A stretch of DNA of 64,000 nucleotides from Ancalomicrobiaceae bacterium S20 (GCA_040269895.1 CP158568.1:806001-870000); one strand, 5' to 3'. Shown: positions 21,189 through 31,739, numbered from the stretch's first letter. Notes: generated by a model from the letters alone, not told the origin. A program made the numbers and translations.

Positions 21189-22040
21189 ATGAGCAGAAGC
21201 CAAACGTGCGGAGCCCTTTTCCTGATGCTGACTGCTTCGGCGGCGGTCGCGCAGGAAGAGCCATGGGGCGGCAACGTTCCCGGCTGGAAGTTCACGCAGA
21301 CCGGGGAAGCCGCCAACGTGGTGAACTGCCGTGCGGTGCAGGGGGCGAATCTGATCTCGCGCCGCACGAACGGTCGCTCGTATGTTTCCGTCCCCGTGCC
21401 CGCCGGTCTGCCGCAGGGATGGTACAGGGAAGGTAAGGCTTCGATCATCATCGGAGGCAACGCCGAACCGATCGACGCCGAGGTGACCGGGCGGCTGCTG
21501 TTTCACATCGACGACAGCCACTATGCGGCTCTTGCGCGGGCGCGCGCCTACCAGTGGCGCGTCTCCGGACCGCGCGGCATCCTGTCGGGCTCGGTGTCGT
21601 TTTCGGGGGACGTCGCCAAGGTCCTGGCCGAGGTTCGCAAATGCGCCAGCGCCAACACTGTCGCCAGGCCCGAGCCGGCGACCAAGCCCAGCTCCGCTGG
21701 CAAGTGGTCGGGGGAATGGCGTTGGATCCGTCCCCTCGTGTTCAATTTCGGCGGTGGCCAGCCGCCTCCTGCTCCGGGACCGCAGGACGTGACTGTACGC
21801 CAGCGCACGACGGCTTCGTTCGAATTGCAGCCGAACAACCAAGTGAAGGTCTGTATCTCGACCAATCCGTGCAACGTGTATTCCTTCGCTTACTCGAACG
21901 GCGCGTACAACGTCGAAGTGTCAGGGGGTGCGATGTCGGTCGTGACCAACGATCAGGGCCGCAGCCTGAACGGTGAGTTCTGGTGGAAGAAGGAAAACCG
22001 CGCACGGACGACCCCGGACGCGACCTTCACTTTGCGGTAA
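21189..22040 (+). CDS. Secreted protein of unknown function
   Basis: 283 residues. The N-terminus is a signal peptide with probable cleavage after AVA near residue 22. The mature protein has two parts. An N-terminal region (to ~155) with VNCRAVQG and a C-terminal Cys (VRKCA) suggests a disulfide. A Pro-rich linker (GGGQPPPAPGP) leads to a C-terminal region with VKVCISTNPCNVYSFAY and many beta-like Tyr/Val/Asn stretches. No family recognised. The next gene, also secreted, begins 90 bases later on the same strand, so the two probably form a unit. Confidence 0.75.
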   Translation: MSRSQTCGALFLMLTASAAVAQEEPWGGNVPGWKFTQTGEAANVVNCRAVQGANLISRRTNGRSYVSVPVPAGLPQGWYREGKASIIIGGNAEPIDAEVTGRLLFHIDDSHYAALARARAYQWRVSGPRGILSGSVSFSGDVAKVLAEVRKCASANTVARPEPATKPSSAGKWSGEWRWIRPLVFNFGGGQPPPAPGPQDVTVRQRTTASFELQPNNQVKVCISTNPCNVYSFAYSNGAYNVEVSGGAMSVVTNDQGRSLNGEFWWKKENRARTTPDATFTLR

Positions 22041-22129
22041 CGGCCGCGCTGCCGAAAGCCGCGCCGGTGTTCCACGAATTCGCTTCCGGACGCGGCTATC
22101 CGAAGCCCGCACGATCGAAAGCTGCTCCC

Positions 22130-23389
22130 ATGTTTCAAGCTCGCATTCTGGCCATGGCCGCGACGGCCGCGGTGGCCGCCGCCGCCCAAGTCGCACCCGC
22201 CCGGGCGCAATCGAATGACGCCAACTTCTGCCGGCAGTACGCCGCGACCGCCGCGACGGCATCCGAAGACGCCATCAAGATGAACCCGTCCTGCCTCAAC
22301 CCGGGTTCGGGTGTTCATGGCGACCGGAAGTCGCATTTCGACTGGTGCATGCGTACGTCGCAGCAAGGCGTGGAGGGCGCCTCGGTCAACATCCGCCGGC
22401 TCGCGAGCCGCTGCACCAACTGGCTGGTGACACCGGAGGAATACGGCGGCTATGCCATCATCGGCGCCGGCCAGTTCGAGGAGCCCTACGGCAAGACGCG
22501 CGGATGGGAGGTCAGCGCCGCCTACTCCGGGCGCGTGTTCATGTACTGCGTCGCCTCCAACAACGCCGGCGACCGCACGGTCAAGATCGGCGTCGATCAG
22601 GCGATGCCGGGCGACGGCCGGCAGTGGCAACTCGCGGTTCAGCTGCCGTCCAAGAAGGATTGGCAGGGGCGGCTGGAGATCGACGGCAGGGAGCCGGCCA
22701 ACGGCGCGGGCGCCGACGTGAATGGCACCGCTGTCTGGGACTGGACGATCGCCTGGCTGAACATGGGGCAACTCGACGCCCTGCGGCAGGGCAGGACCGC
22801 CGTCCTGGGCGTCGGCAAGGGCGACTTCGATTTCAGCCTCGACGGAATGGCCGCCGCCATCTCCAAGGTCGAGGAGTGTCGCGCGCGCAAGGGCGCTGCA
22901 TCGCCGGGGGGCGCGCTCGCCAGCGCCGCGCCATCGCCCGTACCCGCCGCGCCGGTTGCCTCGGACACGCCCGGCGCGACCGCCGGACCCGAGCCCGCAG
23001 ACCTCGTCGACAGCATCTACCGCAGCGCGATGGAGGGCCGTGATGTTTTCGACAAGCGCACCCGCGCGCAATATCTATCGCGCCAGCTCCTTCGCCTGAT
23101 CGTCGAGGACGAGCAGAACAGCGCCCGCAACAGCGAGCCGGGCAAACTGGATTATTCGCTGCTCAGCGGCGGACAGGATCAGCTCAAGATCGGTGATTTG
23201 CAGGTCACCGAGGTTTCGCGCCAGCAGGATCGCGTCATTGTTCGCGTGCAATTCCGCAACATCGCCTTCACGGGTCCGGCACCGGTCGAGACCGTCACCT
23301 ACCATTTGCAGTCGGGCGATCGGGGCTGGCGCATTACCAACATCATTTATAACGGCCAGCATAATCTGCTGGCGTCACTGACGAGGTAA
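22130..23389 (+). CDS. Secreted two-domain protein of unknown function
   Basis: 419 residues, signal peptide MFQARILAMAATAAVAAAA with cleavage near ARA (residue 26). Region A (to ~260) has several Cys (NFCRQY, PSCLNP, DWCMRT, SRCTNW, MYCVAS) suggesting disulfides. A Pro/Ala linker near residues 262-290 follows. Region B (from ~292 to the end) ends TYHLQSGDRGWRITNIIYN, which resembles the NTF2-like fold of DUF3828-type periplasmic proteins. Function unknown. Start chosen at the signal peptide; an open frame upstream overlaps the preceding gene and is not used. Confidence 0.75.
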   Translation: MFQARILAMAATAAVAAAAQVAPARAQSNDANFCRQYAATAATASEDAIKMNPSCLNPGSGVHGDRKSHFDWCMRTSQQGVEGASVNIRRLASRCTNWLVTPEEYGGYAIIGAGQFEEPYGKTRGWEVSAAYSGRVFMYCVASNNAGDRTVKIGVDQAMPGDGRQWQLAVQLPSKKDWQGRLEIDGREPANGAGADVNGTAVWDWTIAWLNMGQLDALRQGRTAVLGVGKGDFDFSLDGMAAAISKVEECRARKGAASPGGALASAAPSPVPAAPVASDTPGATAGPEPADLVDSIYRSAMEGRDVFDKRTRAQYLSRQLLRLIVEDEQNSARNSEPGKLDYSLLSGGQDQLKIGDLQVTEVSRQQDRVIVRVQFRNIAFTGPAPVETVTYHLQSGDRGWRITNIIYNGQHNLLASLTR

Positions 23390-23548
23390 GGCGCGTCCGG
23401 CCCGTTCATCGACGGCCAGACGCAGGCCGGGACGTGCTCGAAAGCCGGCGTCGGGCCGATGCCCGGTCTCCGCCAAGGTCTTGATGTACCCCGGTCCTTT
23501 CACGGGGGCGCGCGCCCCGAGCGATGCCGGCGTCGCATTTCCCGAGGC

Positions 23549-23587
23549 TCAAAACAAAACCGCCGCGGAGATCGCTCTCCGCGGCGG
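23549..23587 (-). terminator. Strong intrinsic terminator after livK
   Basis: Perfect 12-base-pair stem (CCGCCGCGGAGA / TCTCCGCGGCGG) with a TCGC loop at 23560-23587. On the minus strand it is followed by TTTTGTTTTG. It sits 45 bases after the livK stop codon and ends the transporter operon. Confidence 0.92.
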
Positions 23588-23632
23588 CTTCGTAACGGAT
23601 CGATCAGGCGATCGATCGCCTCGTCAAGACGA

Positions 23633-24745
23633 TCAGTCCTGGACGTAGGTGATCTTGTCGCCGACCTTCTTCCACGTGTACATCACGTAGTCGACGTCCT
23701 TGCGGTCGCCCTTCTTGTCGTAGCTGAGGTCGCCGAGGACGGTCTTGAAGACCTTACCCGAGTGGATGACCTCGGCCATCTTCTTGGTGTCGAGCGACTT
23801 CGCCTCTTCCGCGGCCTGCTTCATGATCTGAACGGCGGCGTAGGAGTAGAGGGTGTAGGCCTGCGGCTCGAACTTCTTGGCGCGGAACTTCTCGACCACG
23901 TCCTTGGCGGCCGGGTTGGTGCGCGGATCCGGGCCGAAGGACATCAGCGTGCCGATGACGCCGTCGCCGCCGATGGTAGCGAACTCGTCGTCGGTGATGC
24001 CGTCGCCCGAGAGCATGACGGTCTTCAGGCCCTGGTCGCGCATCTGACGGACGATCAGGCCGCCTTCGGTGTGCAGGCCGCCCCACATGAGGACGTCGGC
24101 GCCGGAGGCCTTGATCTTGGAAACGAGCGCCGAGTAGTCCTTCTCGCCGGTGTTCACACCTTCGTAGAGGACTTCCTTGATGCCTTCCTTGTTCATGAAG
24201 CCCTTGGCGGCGTCGGCGAGGCCCTGGCCGTAGGTGGTCTTGTCATGAACGACGGCGATCTTCTTGCCCTTGAAGTTCTTGACCGCGTAGTCCGACCACA
24301 GCTTGCCCTGCTGGTCGTCGCGACCGCAGGTACGGAACACGTTCCAGAGACCCTTTTCGGTGATCTTCGGATTGGTGGCCGACGGGGTGATCATCAAGAG
24401 GCCGTTCTCGGCGTAGACGTCCGAGGCCGGGTTGGTGACGCCCGAGTTGAAGTGGCCGACGACGAGCTTGACGCCGTCACCGACGAACTTGTTGGCGACC
24501 GACACGCCCTGCTTCGGATCGGAGACGTCGTCGCCGATCGAGAGGACGATCTTCTGGCCGAGGATGCCGCCGGCGGCGTTGATGTCCTCGACCGCCTGCT
24601 CGGTGCCGTTCTTCAGCTGCGCGCCGAAGGCGGCGTTCGGGCCGGTGATCGGGCCGGCGACGCCGAGCTTGATGTCGGCGTGCGCCTGACCGGCGAAAGC
24701 GAGGCCGGCGGCGAGAACGACGCCCGAAACCCAAGACTTCTTCAT
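23633..24745 (-). CDS. livK: Branched-chain amino acid-type ABC transporter, periplasmic binding protein
   Basis: 370 residues: signal peptide (cleavage after AHA near residue 23), then the type I periplasmic binding fold of the Leu/Ile/Val family (ADIKLGVAGPITGPNAAFGAQ, GGILGQKIVLSIGDD, KLVVGHFNSGVTNPASDVY). It captures the substrate for the LivHMGF permease encoded upstream on the same strand. The family also binds amides and urea, so substrate is inferred. Start has a GAGGAG site 10 bases upstream. A gap of about 280 bases with a hairpin separates it from the permease genes, allowing extra expression of the binding protein. Confidence 0.95.
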   Translation of the reverse strand: MKKSWVSGVVLAAGLAFAGQAHADIKLGVAGPITGPNAAFGAQLKNGTEQAVEDINAAGGILGQKIVLSIGDDVSDPKQGVSVANKFVGDGVKLVVGHFNSGVTNPASDVYAENGLLMITPSATNPKITEKGLWNVFRTCGRDDQQGKLWSDYAVKNFKGKKIAVVHDKTTYGQGLADAAKGFMNKEGIKEVLYEGVNTGEKDYSALVSKIKASGADVLMWGGLHTEGGLIVRQMRDQGLKTVMLSGDGITDDEFATIGGDGVIGTLMSFGPDPRTNPAAKDVVEKFRAKKFEPQAYTLYSYAAVQIMKQAAEEAKSLDTKKMAEVIHSGKVFKTVLGDLSYDKKGDRKDVDYVMYTWKKVGDKITYVQD

Positions 24746-24978
24746 CGAAGTACACTCCTCTCCACGAGTACCGACGGATGCGGCCGTCGAAAGCTGCGGC
24801 CGCTGTCCGCAATTCCTTCGAACCATCGGCGCGCGCTCCCCGGCTTTCGCCGAAGGGGCGTCCGACCTCCGCGACGGGCGAGAAAGCTCCGTCGCGGCGT
24901 GTGACAACCCCGGCGCGCCGAACCTCCCGGTTCGACAGACGAGGGATGTCACTCCATTTCCTCCCTTTCGGGAAGCCC

Positions 24979-25018
24979 AAAAATCAGGAAGCCGTCGACT
25001 ATGGATAAGGCGACGGCT
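24979..25018 (-). terminator. Hairpin between DUF6867 and livK
   Basis: An eight-base stem (AGCCGTCG / CGACGGCT) around a 13-base loop at 24990-25018. On the minus strand it is followed by TCCTGATTTTTGGG, a T-rich tail. It lies immediately after the DUF6867 stop and may partially terminate transcription before livK. Confidence 0.6.
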
Positions 25019-25028
25019 CCCGATGAAG

Positions 25029-25376
25029 TCACTGACGTGCGGTCCAGCCGAACGGGCCGGCCGCGGCGTAGAGCCAGCGGTATTTGGATACCATCTGGCG
25101 CGTGCGCATGTGGCGGTAGCCGAGCGCGCCGATCGCCTGGACGACGACGAGGTCGACCAGGAAATAGTGCGCCGAGAAGAGCGTTCCGCCGAACAGCGCG
25201 AAGTGGATGAAGCGCACCGCGGCGGTCAGCAGGACCAGATAGACCGCGAGCACGGGGTAGGGGCGCCAGGTCGAGGCGCAGGCCTTGCCGGTCATCCAGG
25301 CCGCCCAGCCGCCCATCAGGCAGGTCACGAGCAGGAACAACCAGATCGACGATTCTTCGTAGATGATGCCTTGCAT
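25029..25376 (-). CDS. DUF6867-family membrane protein in the liv operon
   Basis: 115-residue protein with three hydrophobic segments (SIWLFLLVTCLMGGWAAW, LAVYLVLLTAAVRFIHFALF, YFLVDLVVVQAIGALGY) and a basic C-terminal tail. It matches the DUF6867 family that recurs next to livF in Hyphomicrobiales. Function is unknown; a small accessory of the permease is plausible. The ATG at 25376 is used because a GAGAGGA site lies nine bases before it; a TTG two codons upstream is less well placed. It starts 14 bases after the livF stop. Confidence 0.85.
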   Translation of the reverse strand: MQGIIYEESSIWLFLLVTCLMGGWAAWMTGKACASTWRPYPVLAVYLVLLTAAVRFIHFALFGGTLFSAHYFLVDLVVVQAIGALGYRHMRTRQMVSKYRWLYAAAGPFGWTARQ

Positions 25377-25390
25377 GATCAACGATCCTC

Positions 25391-26115
<725 letters not shown>

Positions 26116-26119
<4 letters not shown>

Positions 26120-27027
26120 AGCGACACCTCCGCCTCGGCTTCGGCCACCTCGTCGTCGGAGACGCCGAGGTAGGCCGCGATCACCTTCTGGTCGTTCTTC
26201 ACGTGGTCAGGCGTCCCGTCCGAGATCTTCGTACCGTAGTCGAGCACGACGACATGGTCGGAGATCTCCATGACCACCGACATGTCGTGTTCGATCAAGA
26301 GCACCGAGGTGCCGTGATCCTTGCGGATGGCGCGGAGCAGCTTGTTGAGCTCGGCGCTCTCGCGCGGGTTCAGGCCCGCGGCCGGCTCGTCGAGACAGAG
26401 CAGCACCGGCTCGGTGCACATGGCGCGGGCGATCTCCAGCCGGCGCTGGTCGCCGTAGGGGAGGTCGCCGGCGGGGTCGTCGGCGCGCTCGGTCAGGCCG
26501 ATCTTGTCGAGCCAGTACTTGGCCCGATCGATCGCCACCTTCTCCGACGAGCGGAAGCCCGGCAGGCCGAGGATGCCGAACACGGTCAGGCCCGAGGCGA
26601 TCATCAGCGGATTGTGCTGGGCGACGAGCAGGTTCTCCAGAACCGTCATGCCCGAGAACAGGCGGATGTTCTGGAACGTGCGCGCGACCTTGGCCTTGGC
26701 CGAGACCAGAAAGTCCGGCATGCGCTCGAGCAGGTAGAGCCCGTCGCCGCCGCGGGTGAGCTGCCGGTCGGCCTTGGCGGTCAGCCGGTCGAGGTCGTCC
26801 CAGATCGCGAGATCGCCGTGGCGCAGCGCGATCCGGCCTTCGGTCGGCTTGTAGAAGCCGGTGATGCAGTTGAACACCGTGGTCTTGCCGGCGCCGTTCG
26901 GGCCGATCAGCGCGGTGATGTCGCCTTCGCCGACGGTGAACGACAGGTCGTTGACCGCGACCAGGCCGCCGAAGCGCATGGTCAGGTGCTCGACCTTGAG
27001 GAGCGGGTTGGTTTCCCAGCGGGTCAT
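26116..27027 (-). CDS. livG: Branched-chain amino acid-type ABC transporter ATPase LivG
   Basis: 303-residue ABC ATPase: Walker A GPNGAGKTT, a signature region DLPYGDQRRLEIARA (degenerate LSGGQ as usual in LivG), Walker B LCLDEPAAGL, and the LivG-type LIEHDMSVVM. It is longer than E. coli LivG (about 255) because of an insert of about 35 residues between the Walker A region and the Q-loop (ALRHGDLAIWDDLDRL onward). Start at MTRWETNPL overlaps the livM stop by one base (TGATG). It is part of the contiguous livH-M-G-F minus-strand operon. Confidence 0.96.
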
Positions 27028-28382
27028 CAGCCGTGACCCTCCTTGACGTGATCGCCGGACACGGCCTTGCGTTCCTTCAGGAAGGCGGTGGGTTCGCGGG
27101 TCGAGATCAGACCGCGCGGCTTCCACAGCATGATACCGACCATCGCCGCGCCGAAGAGCAGCGTGCGGTACTGCGTCGGGTCGAAATCGGCGCCGAACAC
27201 GAGCTTCAGGAAGTCCATCTCGCGCATCAGCTCGAAGCCGCCGACCATCACGATCGCCGCGATGACGACGCCGTAGAGCGAACCCATGCCGCCGAGCACG
27301 ACGATCGCGAGGATCTGCGCGGACTCGATGAAGGTGAAGCTCTCCGGCGAAATGAAGCCCTGACGGGCGCCGAAGAAGCAGCCGGCGAAGCCGCCGAACA
27401 TGGCGCCGAGCGCAAAGGCGGTGAGCTTGGTGTTGGTCGTGTTGATGCCGAGCGAGCGGCAGGCGATCTCGTCCTCGCGCAGCGCTTCCCAGGCGCGGCC
27501 GATCGGCAGGCGCCGGAGCCGCGTCGTGACGAAGGCGGTGACGAGCGCCAGCACCAGGATCACGTAATAGAGGAAGATCGTGCGGTGGATCGGCGTGAAC
27601 TCGAGGCCGAAGGTCGCCGCGAAGCCGTTGTCGGCCGCGGTGAACGGGATGCCGAACAGGGTCGGGCGCGGAATGCCCGAGATGCCGGCATAGCCGCCCG
27701 AGAAGTCGACCCAGTTGATCAGCACGAGGCGGATGATCTCGCCGAAGGCGAGCGTCACGATGGCGAGATAGTCGCCACGCAGACGCAGCACGGGGAAGCC
27801 GAGGATCATGCCCCACATGGCCGCCAGAATGCCCGAGACCGGCAGCAGCACCCAGAACGACAGACCGAAGGTCTGCGACAGGAGCGCGTAGGAATAGGCG
27901 CCGACCGCATAGAAGGCGACATAGCCGAGGTCGAGCAGACCGGCGAGGCCGACCACGATATTGAGGCCCCAGCCGAGCATCACGTAGATCAGGATCTGGA
28001 TGCCGAAATTGTCGATCCACTTGATCGAGCCGCCGGGCCCGTTGATCGCCAGCATGGCCATCGGGTAGGCGAAGACCAAGCCGAGCAGCAGCGGGCCGAC
28101 CCAGCCGTACTTGGCGGTCGAGGCCGCGGCCGCCTTGGTCTTCTTCGGCCGCGACCAGACGAAGATCGTCATGAGCAGGCGGCCGGCCATCAGCAGGCCG
28201 ACAAAGGCCGCGAGCAGGGGCCAGCGCGTCTCGAGGACGAGCTGGTTCTGCATGTTCTGCACGGTCTTGAGGCCGATGAAGGGGCCGAGGATCGCCAGCG
28301 CGACGAGGCCGGTGATCAGCGTATCCTTGATGACGGCGCGGACGTCGAGTTCGACGGCGCCGGCGTTCGTGTTCGAAGCCAT
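27027..28382 (-). CDS. livM: Branched-chain amino acid-type ABC transporter permease LivM
   Basis: 451-residue inner-membrane protein with about ten hydrophobic segments; GLNIVVGLAGLLDLGYVAFYAVGAY and the EAA-like loop ALREDEIACRSLGIN are typical of LivM. The N-terminal region (~120 residues with extra membrane segments and a KKTKAAAAS loop) is longer than in the shortest homologues, as in other proteobacterial LivM. It begins four bases after the livH stop and is coupled to livG downstream. Confidence 0.96.
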   Translation of the reverse strand: MASNTNAGAVELDVRAVIKDTLITGLVALAILGPFIGLKTVQNMQNQLVLETRWPLLAAFVGLLMAGRLLMTIFVWSRPKKTKAAAASTAKYGWVGPLLLGLVFAYPMAMLAINGPGGSIKWIDNFGIQILIYVMLGWGLNIVVGLAGLLDLGYVAFYAVGAYSYALLSQTFGLSFWVLLPVSGILAAMWGMILGFPVLRLRGDYLAIVTLAFGEIIRLVLINWVDFSGGYAGISGIPRPTLFGIPFTAADNGFAATFGLEFTPIHRTIFLYYVILVLALVTAFVTTRLRRLPIGRAWEALREDEIACRSLGINTTNTKLTAFALGAMFGGFAGCFFGARQGFISPESFTFIESAQILAIVVLGGMGSLYGVVIAAIVMVGGFELMREMDFLKLVFGADFDPTQYRTLLFGAAMVGIMLWKPRGLISTREPTAFLKERKAVSGDHVKEGHG

Positions 28383-28386
28383 GTCG

Positions 28387-29304
28387 TCAGACCTTCTCGA
28401 CTTCGGGTTTGCCGAGGATGCCCTGCGGCATGAAGATCAGCACGATGACCAGGATGGAGAAGGTCGCCACGTCCTTGTAGTCGATCGTGAAATAGGCCGA
28501 CCACAGCGTCTCGATCAGGCCGATCAGCAACCCGCCGAGCACGGCGCCGGGCAGCGAGCCGATGCCGCCGAGCACGGCGGCGGTGAAGGCCTTCACACCC
28601 GGCGTGAAGCCGTCCGAGAAGCTCACGACGCCGTAGTAGACCATGTACATGGTGCCGGCGACGGCGGCGAGCGCGGCGCCCATCACGAAGGTCAGCGAGA
28701 TGGTGCGGTCGACGTCGATGCCGAGCAGCGAGGCCATCTTGCGGTCCTGCTCACAGGCGCGCTGCGCCCGGCCGAGCGAGGTCTTCTGGACCAGATACCA
28801 GAAGGCGGCCAGCAGGATCGCGTTCACGACGATGATCAGGATCTGCTTGTAGGAGATCGTGACCGGGTAGCTCGCCGACTGGATGACCGTGATCACGTCG
28901 TTCATGATCGGCGGCAGCGGCTTGTTGCGCGGGCCCTGCGTCACCTGCACGAAGTTCGACAGGAAGATCGACATGCCGATCGCCGAGATCAGCGGGGCGA
29001 GGCGGAAGGAGCCGCGCAGCGGCCGATAGGCGACCCGCTCGATCGCCCAGTTCCAGACCGAGGTCAGGACCATCGCCGTGATCAGGCAGATCAGGAGGCT
29101 GAAGACGACCGAGCCGAGGCCCAGCACGGTCGAGATCACCAGGAAGGTGATCATCGCGATGAAGGCCGACACCATGAACACGTCGCCGTGGGCGAAGTTC
29201 ACCATGCCGATGATGCCGAACACCATCGTGTAGCCGATGGCGATGAGCCCGTAGATCGAGCCGAGCGTGATGCCGTTGATGAGCTGCTGGACGAATACTT
29301 CCAC
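28387..29304 (-). CDS. livH: Branched-chain amino acid-type ABC transporter permease LivH
   Basis: 305-residue permease; QQLINGITLGSIYGLIAIGYT, GMVNFAHGDVFMV and the FTAAVLGGIGSLPGAVLGG stretch are LivH hallmarks. It is the first gene of the transport operon. I use a GTG start at 29304 (VEVFVQQLING) because the conserved N-terminus begins there; the open frame runs 21 codons further upstream into sequence without membrane character. A GGAG motif lies about 11 bases before the GTG. Confidence 0.95.
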   Translation of the reverse strand: MEVFVQQLINGITLGSIYGLIAIGYTMVFGIIGMVNFAHGDVFMVSAFIAMITFLVISTVLGLGSVVFSLLICLITAMVLTSVWNWAIERVAYRPLRGSFRLAPLISAIGMSIFLSNFVQVTQGPRNKPLPPIMNDVITVIQSASYPVTISYKQILIIVVNAILLAAFWYLVQKTSLGRAQRACEQDRKMASLLGIDVDRTISLTFVMGAALAAVAGTMYMVYYGVVSFSDGFTPGVKAFTAAVLGGIGSLPGAVLGGLLIGLIETLWSAYFTIDYKDVATFSILVIVLIFMPQGILGKPEVEKV

Positions 29305-30012
29305 TCTGAGACGAGCTCCCACACCGAAACGCGGATTTCGGCCCCATCGGACCGCCACCCGCGTCACTCCGTCCCGTGACGGGGGCTAGATGCCCCATTT
29401 CGGTCACGTTCTTAACCCGCGCTTTCGAGCGAGACAATTCCCACCGTCAAATGCTCGTCACAAAAAACAAATCGTTCTGTCGCCCCCGAAAAGGCGGAAA
29501 AATTTGTTTGATTGCCGCAATGCGAATTCGACCGTGCGGCGTCCGCGAGCCATGCACGCGTCGCCGTGGATTTCACTATTTTTCCGTCCATAGACGGTGG
29601 AAAACGCTATGCGGCGAGGGCTGCAACGCCTCTCGAATTTGCATTTCACATATGCGCTGCGCGAAATGGTTATCGCGTCGCGCACCACCGGAGGGGGATG
29701 ACTTTGCCGCGCGCGAAACCAGGTTTTCCCCAGGATCACGGCTCGTTGATGCCCGCAAATGCGTCAGGCACGGCAGTGCCTGCATCCTGAGCTGCGGCCG
29801 GCGGGCTCCGTCCGGTCTCCGGGGCGGCGGGGCCCACCGATCCGGGACCCGGACCGCGGCGGCGCAAGCGTGGCCGCGGAGCGCCGGCGCGAAACGGCAC
29901 GCCGCTCATGGTCTCTTCAGACCCTGTGCCTATATTGAGGCGACGACATTCAAGCGGCGATCGCGCGTGCCGGCTTCTGCGGGCCCGGCGAACCATCGCC
30001 GGTGGAGCGGGC
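29305..30012. other. Gene-free region upstream of livH and flavin reductase
   Basis: About 700 bases between the divergent livH and flavin reductase genes. The stretch 29400-29760 is noticeably more AT-rich than its surroundings, as expected for promoters. A short hairpin AGGCAC-GGCA-GTGCCT lies at 29766-29781. Open frames here have no domain resemblance or coding character that I trust. No RNA gene is recognised. Confidence 0.5.
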
Positions 30013-30528
30013 ATGAAGACGACGGCACTGGTCCGGGACGAACCGACGGCTCCCGATCCGATCCTGTTTCGCGAGGCGATGAGCCGCGTGGCGGCGGCCG
30101 TCCATATCGTCACCACCGACGGCCCGGCCGGGCGCGGCGGCACGACCATGACCGCCGTCGCCTCGGTGACCGACCAGCCGCCGACCCTGCTCGTCTGTCT
30201 CGCGCGCCAGAGCCGGCTCAACGCCGTGCTGAAGGCCAACGGCGTCTTCGCGGTCAACACGCTCGGCGCCGGCGCCGAGCGGCTCGCCGACGTCTTCGCC
30301 GGCCGCATCGACATCGACTACCAGGACCGGTTCGGACAGGCGGACTGGACGACCGGCGCGACGGGGGCGCCGCTGCTCGGCGGTGCAAGGGTCGCCTTCG
30401 ACTGCGTCGTCGCCGCGATCCACGAAGTCGGCACCCATACGATCGTGTTCGGCGAGATCCGCGCCGTATCGCTCGGCGATGCGAGCGGCGCGCTGCTCTA
30501 TGCCGACCGCGCCTATCGCACACTCTGA
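30013..30528 (+). CDS. Flavin reductase-domain protein (FMN-binding split barrel)
   Basis: 171-residue protein of the flavin reductase family that supplies reduced flavin to two-component monooxygenases. Typical elements are FREAMSRVAAAVHIVTTDG, GGTTMTAVASVTDQPPTLLVCLAR, and the C-terminal HTIVFGEIRAVSLGD. Start MKTTALVRDEP is preceded by GGTGGAGCGGGC. No oxygenase partner gene is adjacent, so the partner is encoded elsewhere. Confidence 0.9.
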   Translation: MKTTALVRDEPTAPDPILFREAMSRVAAAVHIVTTDGPAGRGGTTMTAVASVTDQPPTLLVCLARQSRLNAVLKANGVFAVNTLGAGAERLADVFAGRIDIDYQDRFGQADWTTGATGAPLLGGARVAFDCVVAAIHEVGTHTIVFGEIRAVSLGDASGALLYADRAYRTL

Positions 30529-30800
30529 TCATCACGGCCGGTCGCCCGTCTCCCGGACCTCGCTTGTCCGTCGTCATGCTCTCGCGCCGGGCATGCCGCA
30601 GGCGAAGCCCTCTGGTCCGCCGAAGCCCTCTGGTCTCAACCGGGGCGGGGCGCGTATGGTGCGGGTGCGGCGCTCGCCGTGAGTTCTGGTCCCGCGCCGG
30701 TCCGGCGACAGGCGCGGCGTCCGTTTCCCCCAGCGTGTGATCCGGTCGTGGCGGCTCCGTCCCGATCGCACCGCGCGCGCTTCGAGAGACCGATCCGCCG

Positions 30801-31739
30801 ATGCCCTCCGATCCGACCTCGACGTCCGTCCGTTCCATCCCGGCCTCGATCGACGCCACGCTCGCGCTGCTCTCCGCTGACGGCTACGTCGCCGACCGTG
30901 CGCTCGCGACCGTGCTCTATCTGGCGCTCAAGATGCGTCGGCCGCTGTTCCTCGAAGGCGAGGCCGGCGTCGGCAAGACCGAGATCGCCAAGGTCCTGTC
31001 GCGCATGTTCGGGCGCAAGCTGATCCGGCTGCAGTGCTACGAGGGCCTCGACGTCTCGACCGCGGTCTACGAGTGGAACTACCCGGCGCAGATGGTCGAG
31101 ATCCGCATGGCCGAGGCCTCCGGCGCGGTCGATCGTGGCGAGCTGTCCTCGGACGTGTTCTCCGAGCGGTTCCTGATCAAGCGGCCGGTCCTGCAGGCGC
31201 TCGAGCCCGACATTGCCGGCGCGCCGATCTTCCTGATCGACGAACTGGACCGTGCCGACGAGGCGTTTGAAGCCTTCCTGCTCGAGGTGCTCGCCGACAG
31301 CCAGGTGACGATCCCGGAGATCGGCACGGTCAAGGCGCCCGAGCCGCCGATCGTGATCATCACCACCAACCGCACGCGCGAGATCCACGACGCGCTGAAG
31401 CGGCGCTGCCTCTATCACTGGGTCGACTATCCCGACACCGAGCGCGAGATGGCGATCGTGCGCAACAAGGTGCCGGAGGCGCCGGAGCGGCTGACCGCCG
31501 AGGTCGTCGGCTTCGTGCAGCGGCTGCGCAAGATGGAGCTGTTCAAGGCGCCGGGCGTGGCCGAGACGCTCGACTGGGCGACGGCGCTGACCGAGCTAGA
31601 CCAGCTCGCGCTCGATCCGGACGTCGTTTCCGATACGCTCGGCGTGCTGCTCAAGTATCAGGACGACATCGCGCGGATCCAGGGCTCGGAGGCGCGGCGG
31701 ATCGTCGACGAGATCCGGCAGGAGGCGCGGCGCGCATGA
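30801..31739 (+). CDS. MoxR-family AAA+ ATPase (CoxD-like)
   Basis: 312-residue MoxR ATPase with Walker A GEAGVGKTE (residues 53-61), Walker B IFLIDELDRAD and sensor 1 IVIITTNRTREIHDA. This subfamily accompanies CoxE-like VWA proteins and matures metal cofactor enzymes such as CO dehydrogenase. The next gene is that VWA partner and overlaps by four bases (ATGA). No CO dehydrogenase structural genes are in the window, so the client is unknown. Confidence 0.92.
   Translation: MPSDPTSTSVRSIPASIDATLALLSADGYVADRALATVLYLALKMRRPLFLEGEAGVGKTEIAKVLSRMFGRKLIRLQCYEGLDVSTAVYEWNYPAQMVEIRMAEASGAVDRGELSSDVFSERFLIKRPVLQALEPDIAGAPIFLIDELDRADEAFEAFLLEVLADSQVTIPEIGTVKAPEPPIVIITTNRTREIHDALKRRCLYHWVDYPDTEREMAIVRNKVPEAPERLTAEVVGFVQRLRKMELFKAPGVAETLDWATALTELDQLALDPDVVSDTLGVLLKYQDDIARIQGSEARRIVDEIRQEARRA

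Noticed and set aside
29376..30740. 454-residue open frame upstream and across the flavin reductase gene
   Set aside because: It overlaps a conserved gene in another frame and its upstream part crosses AT-rich promoter-like DNA without motifs.
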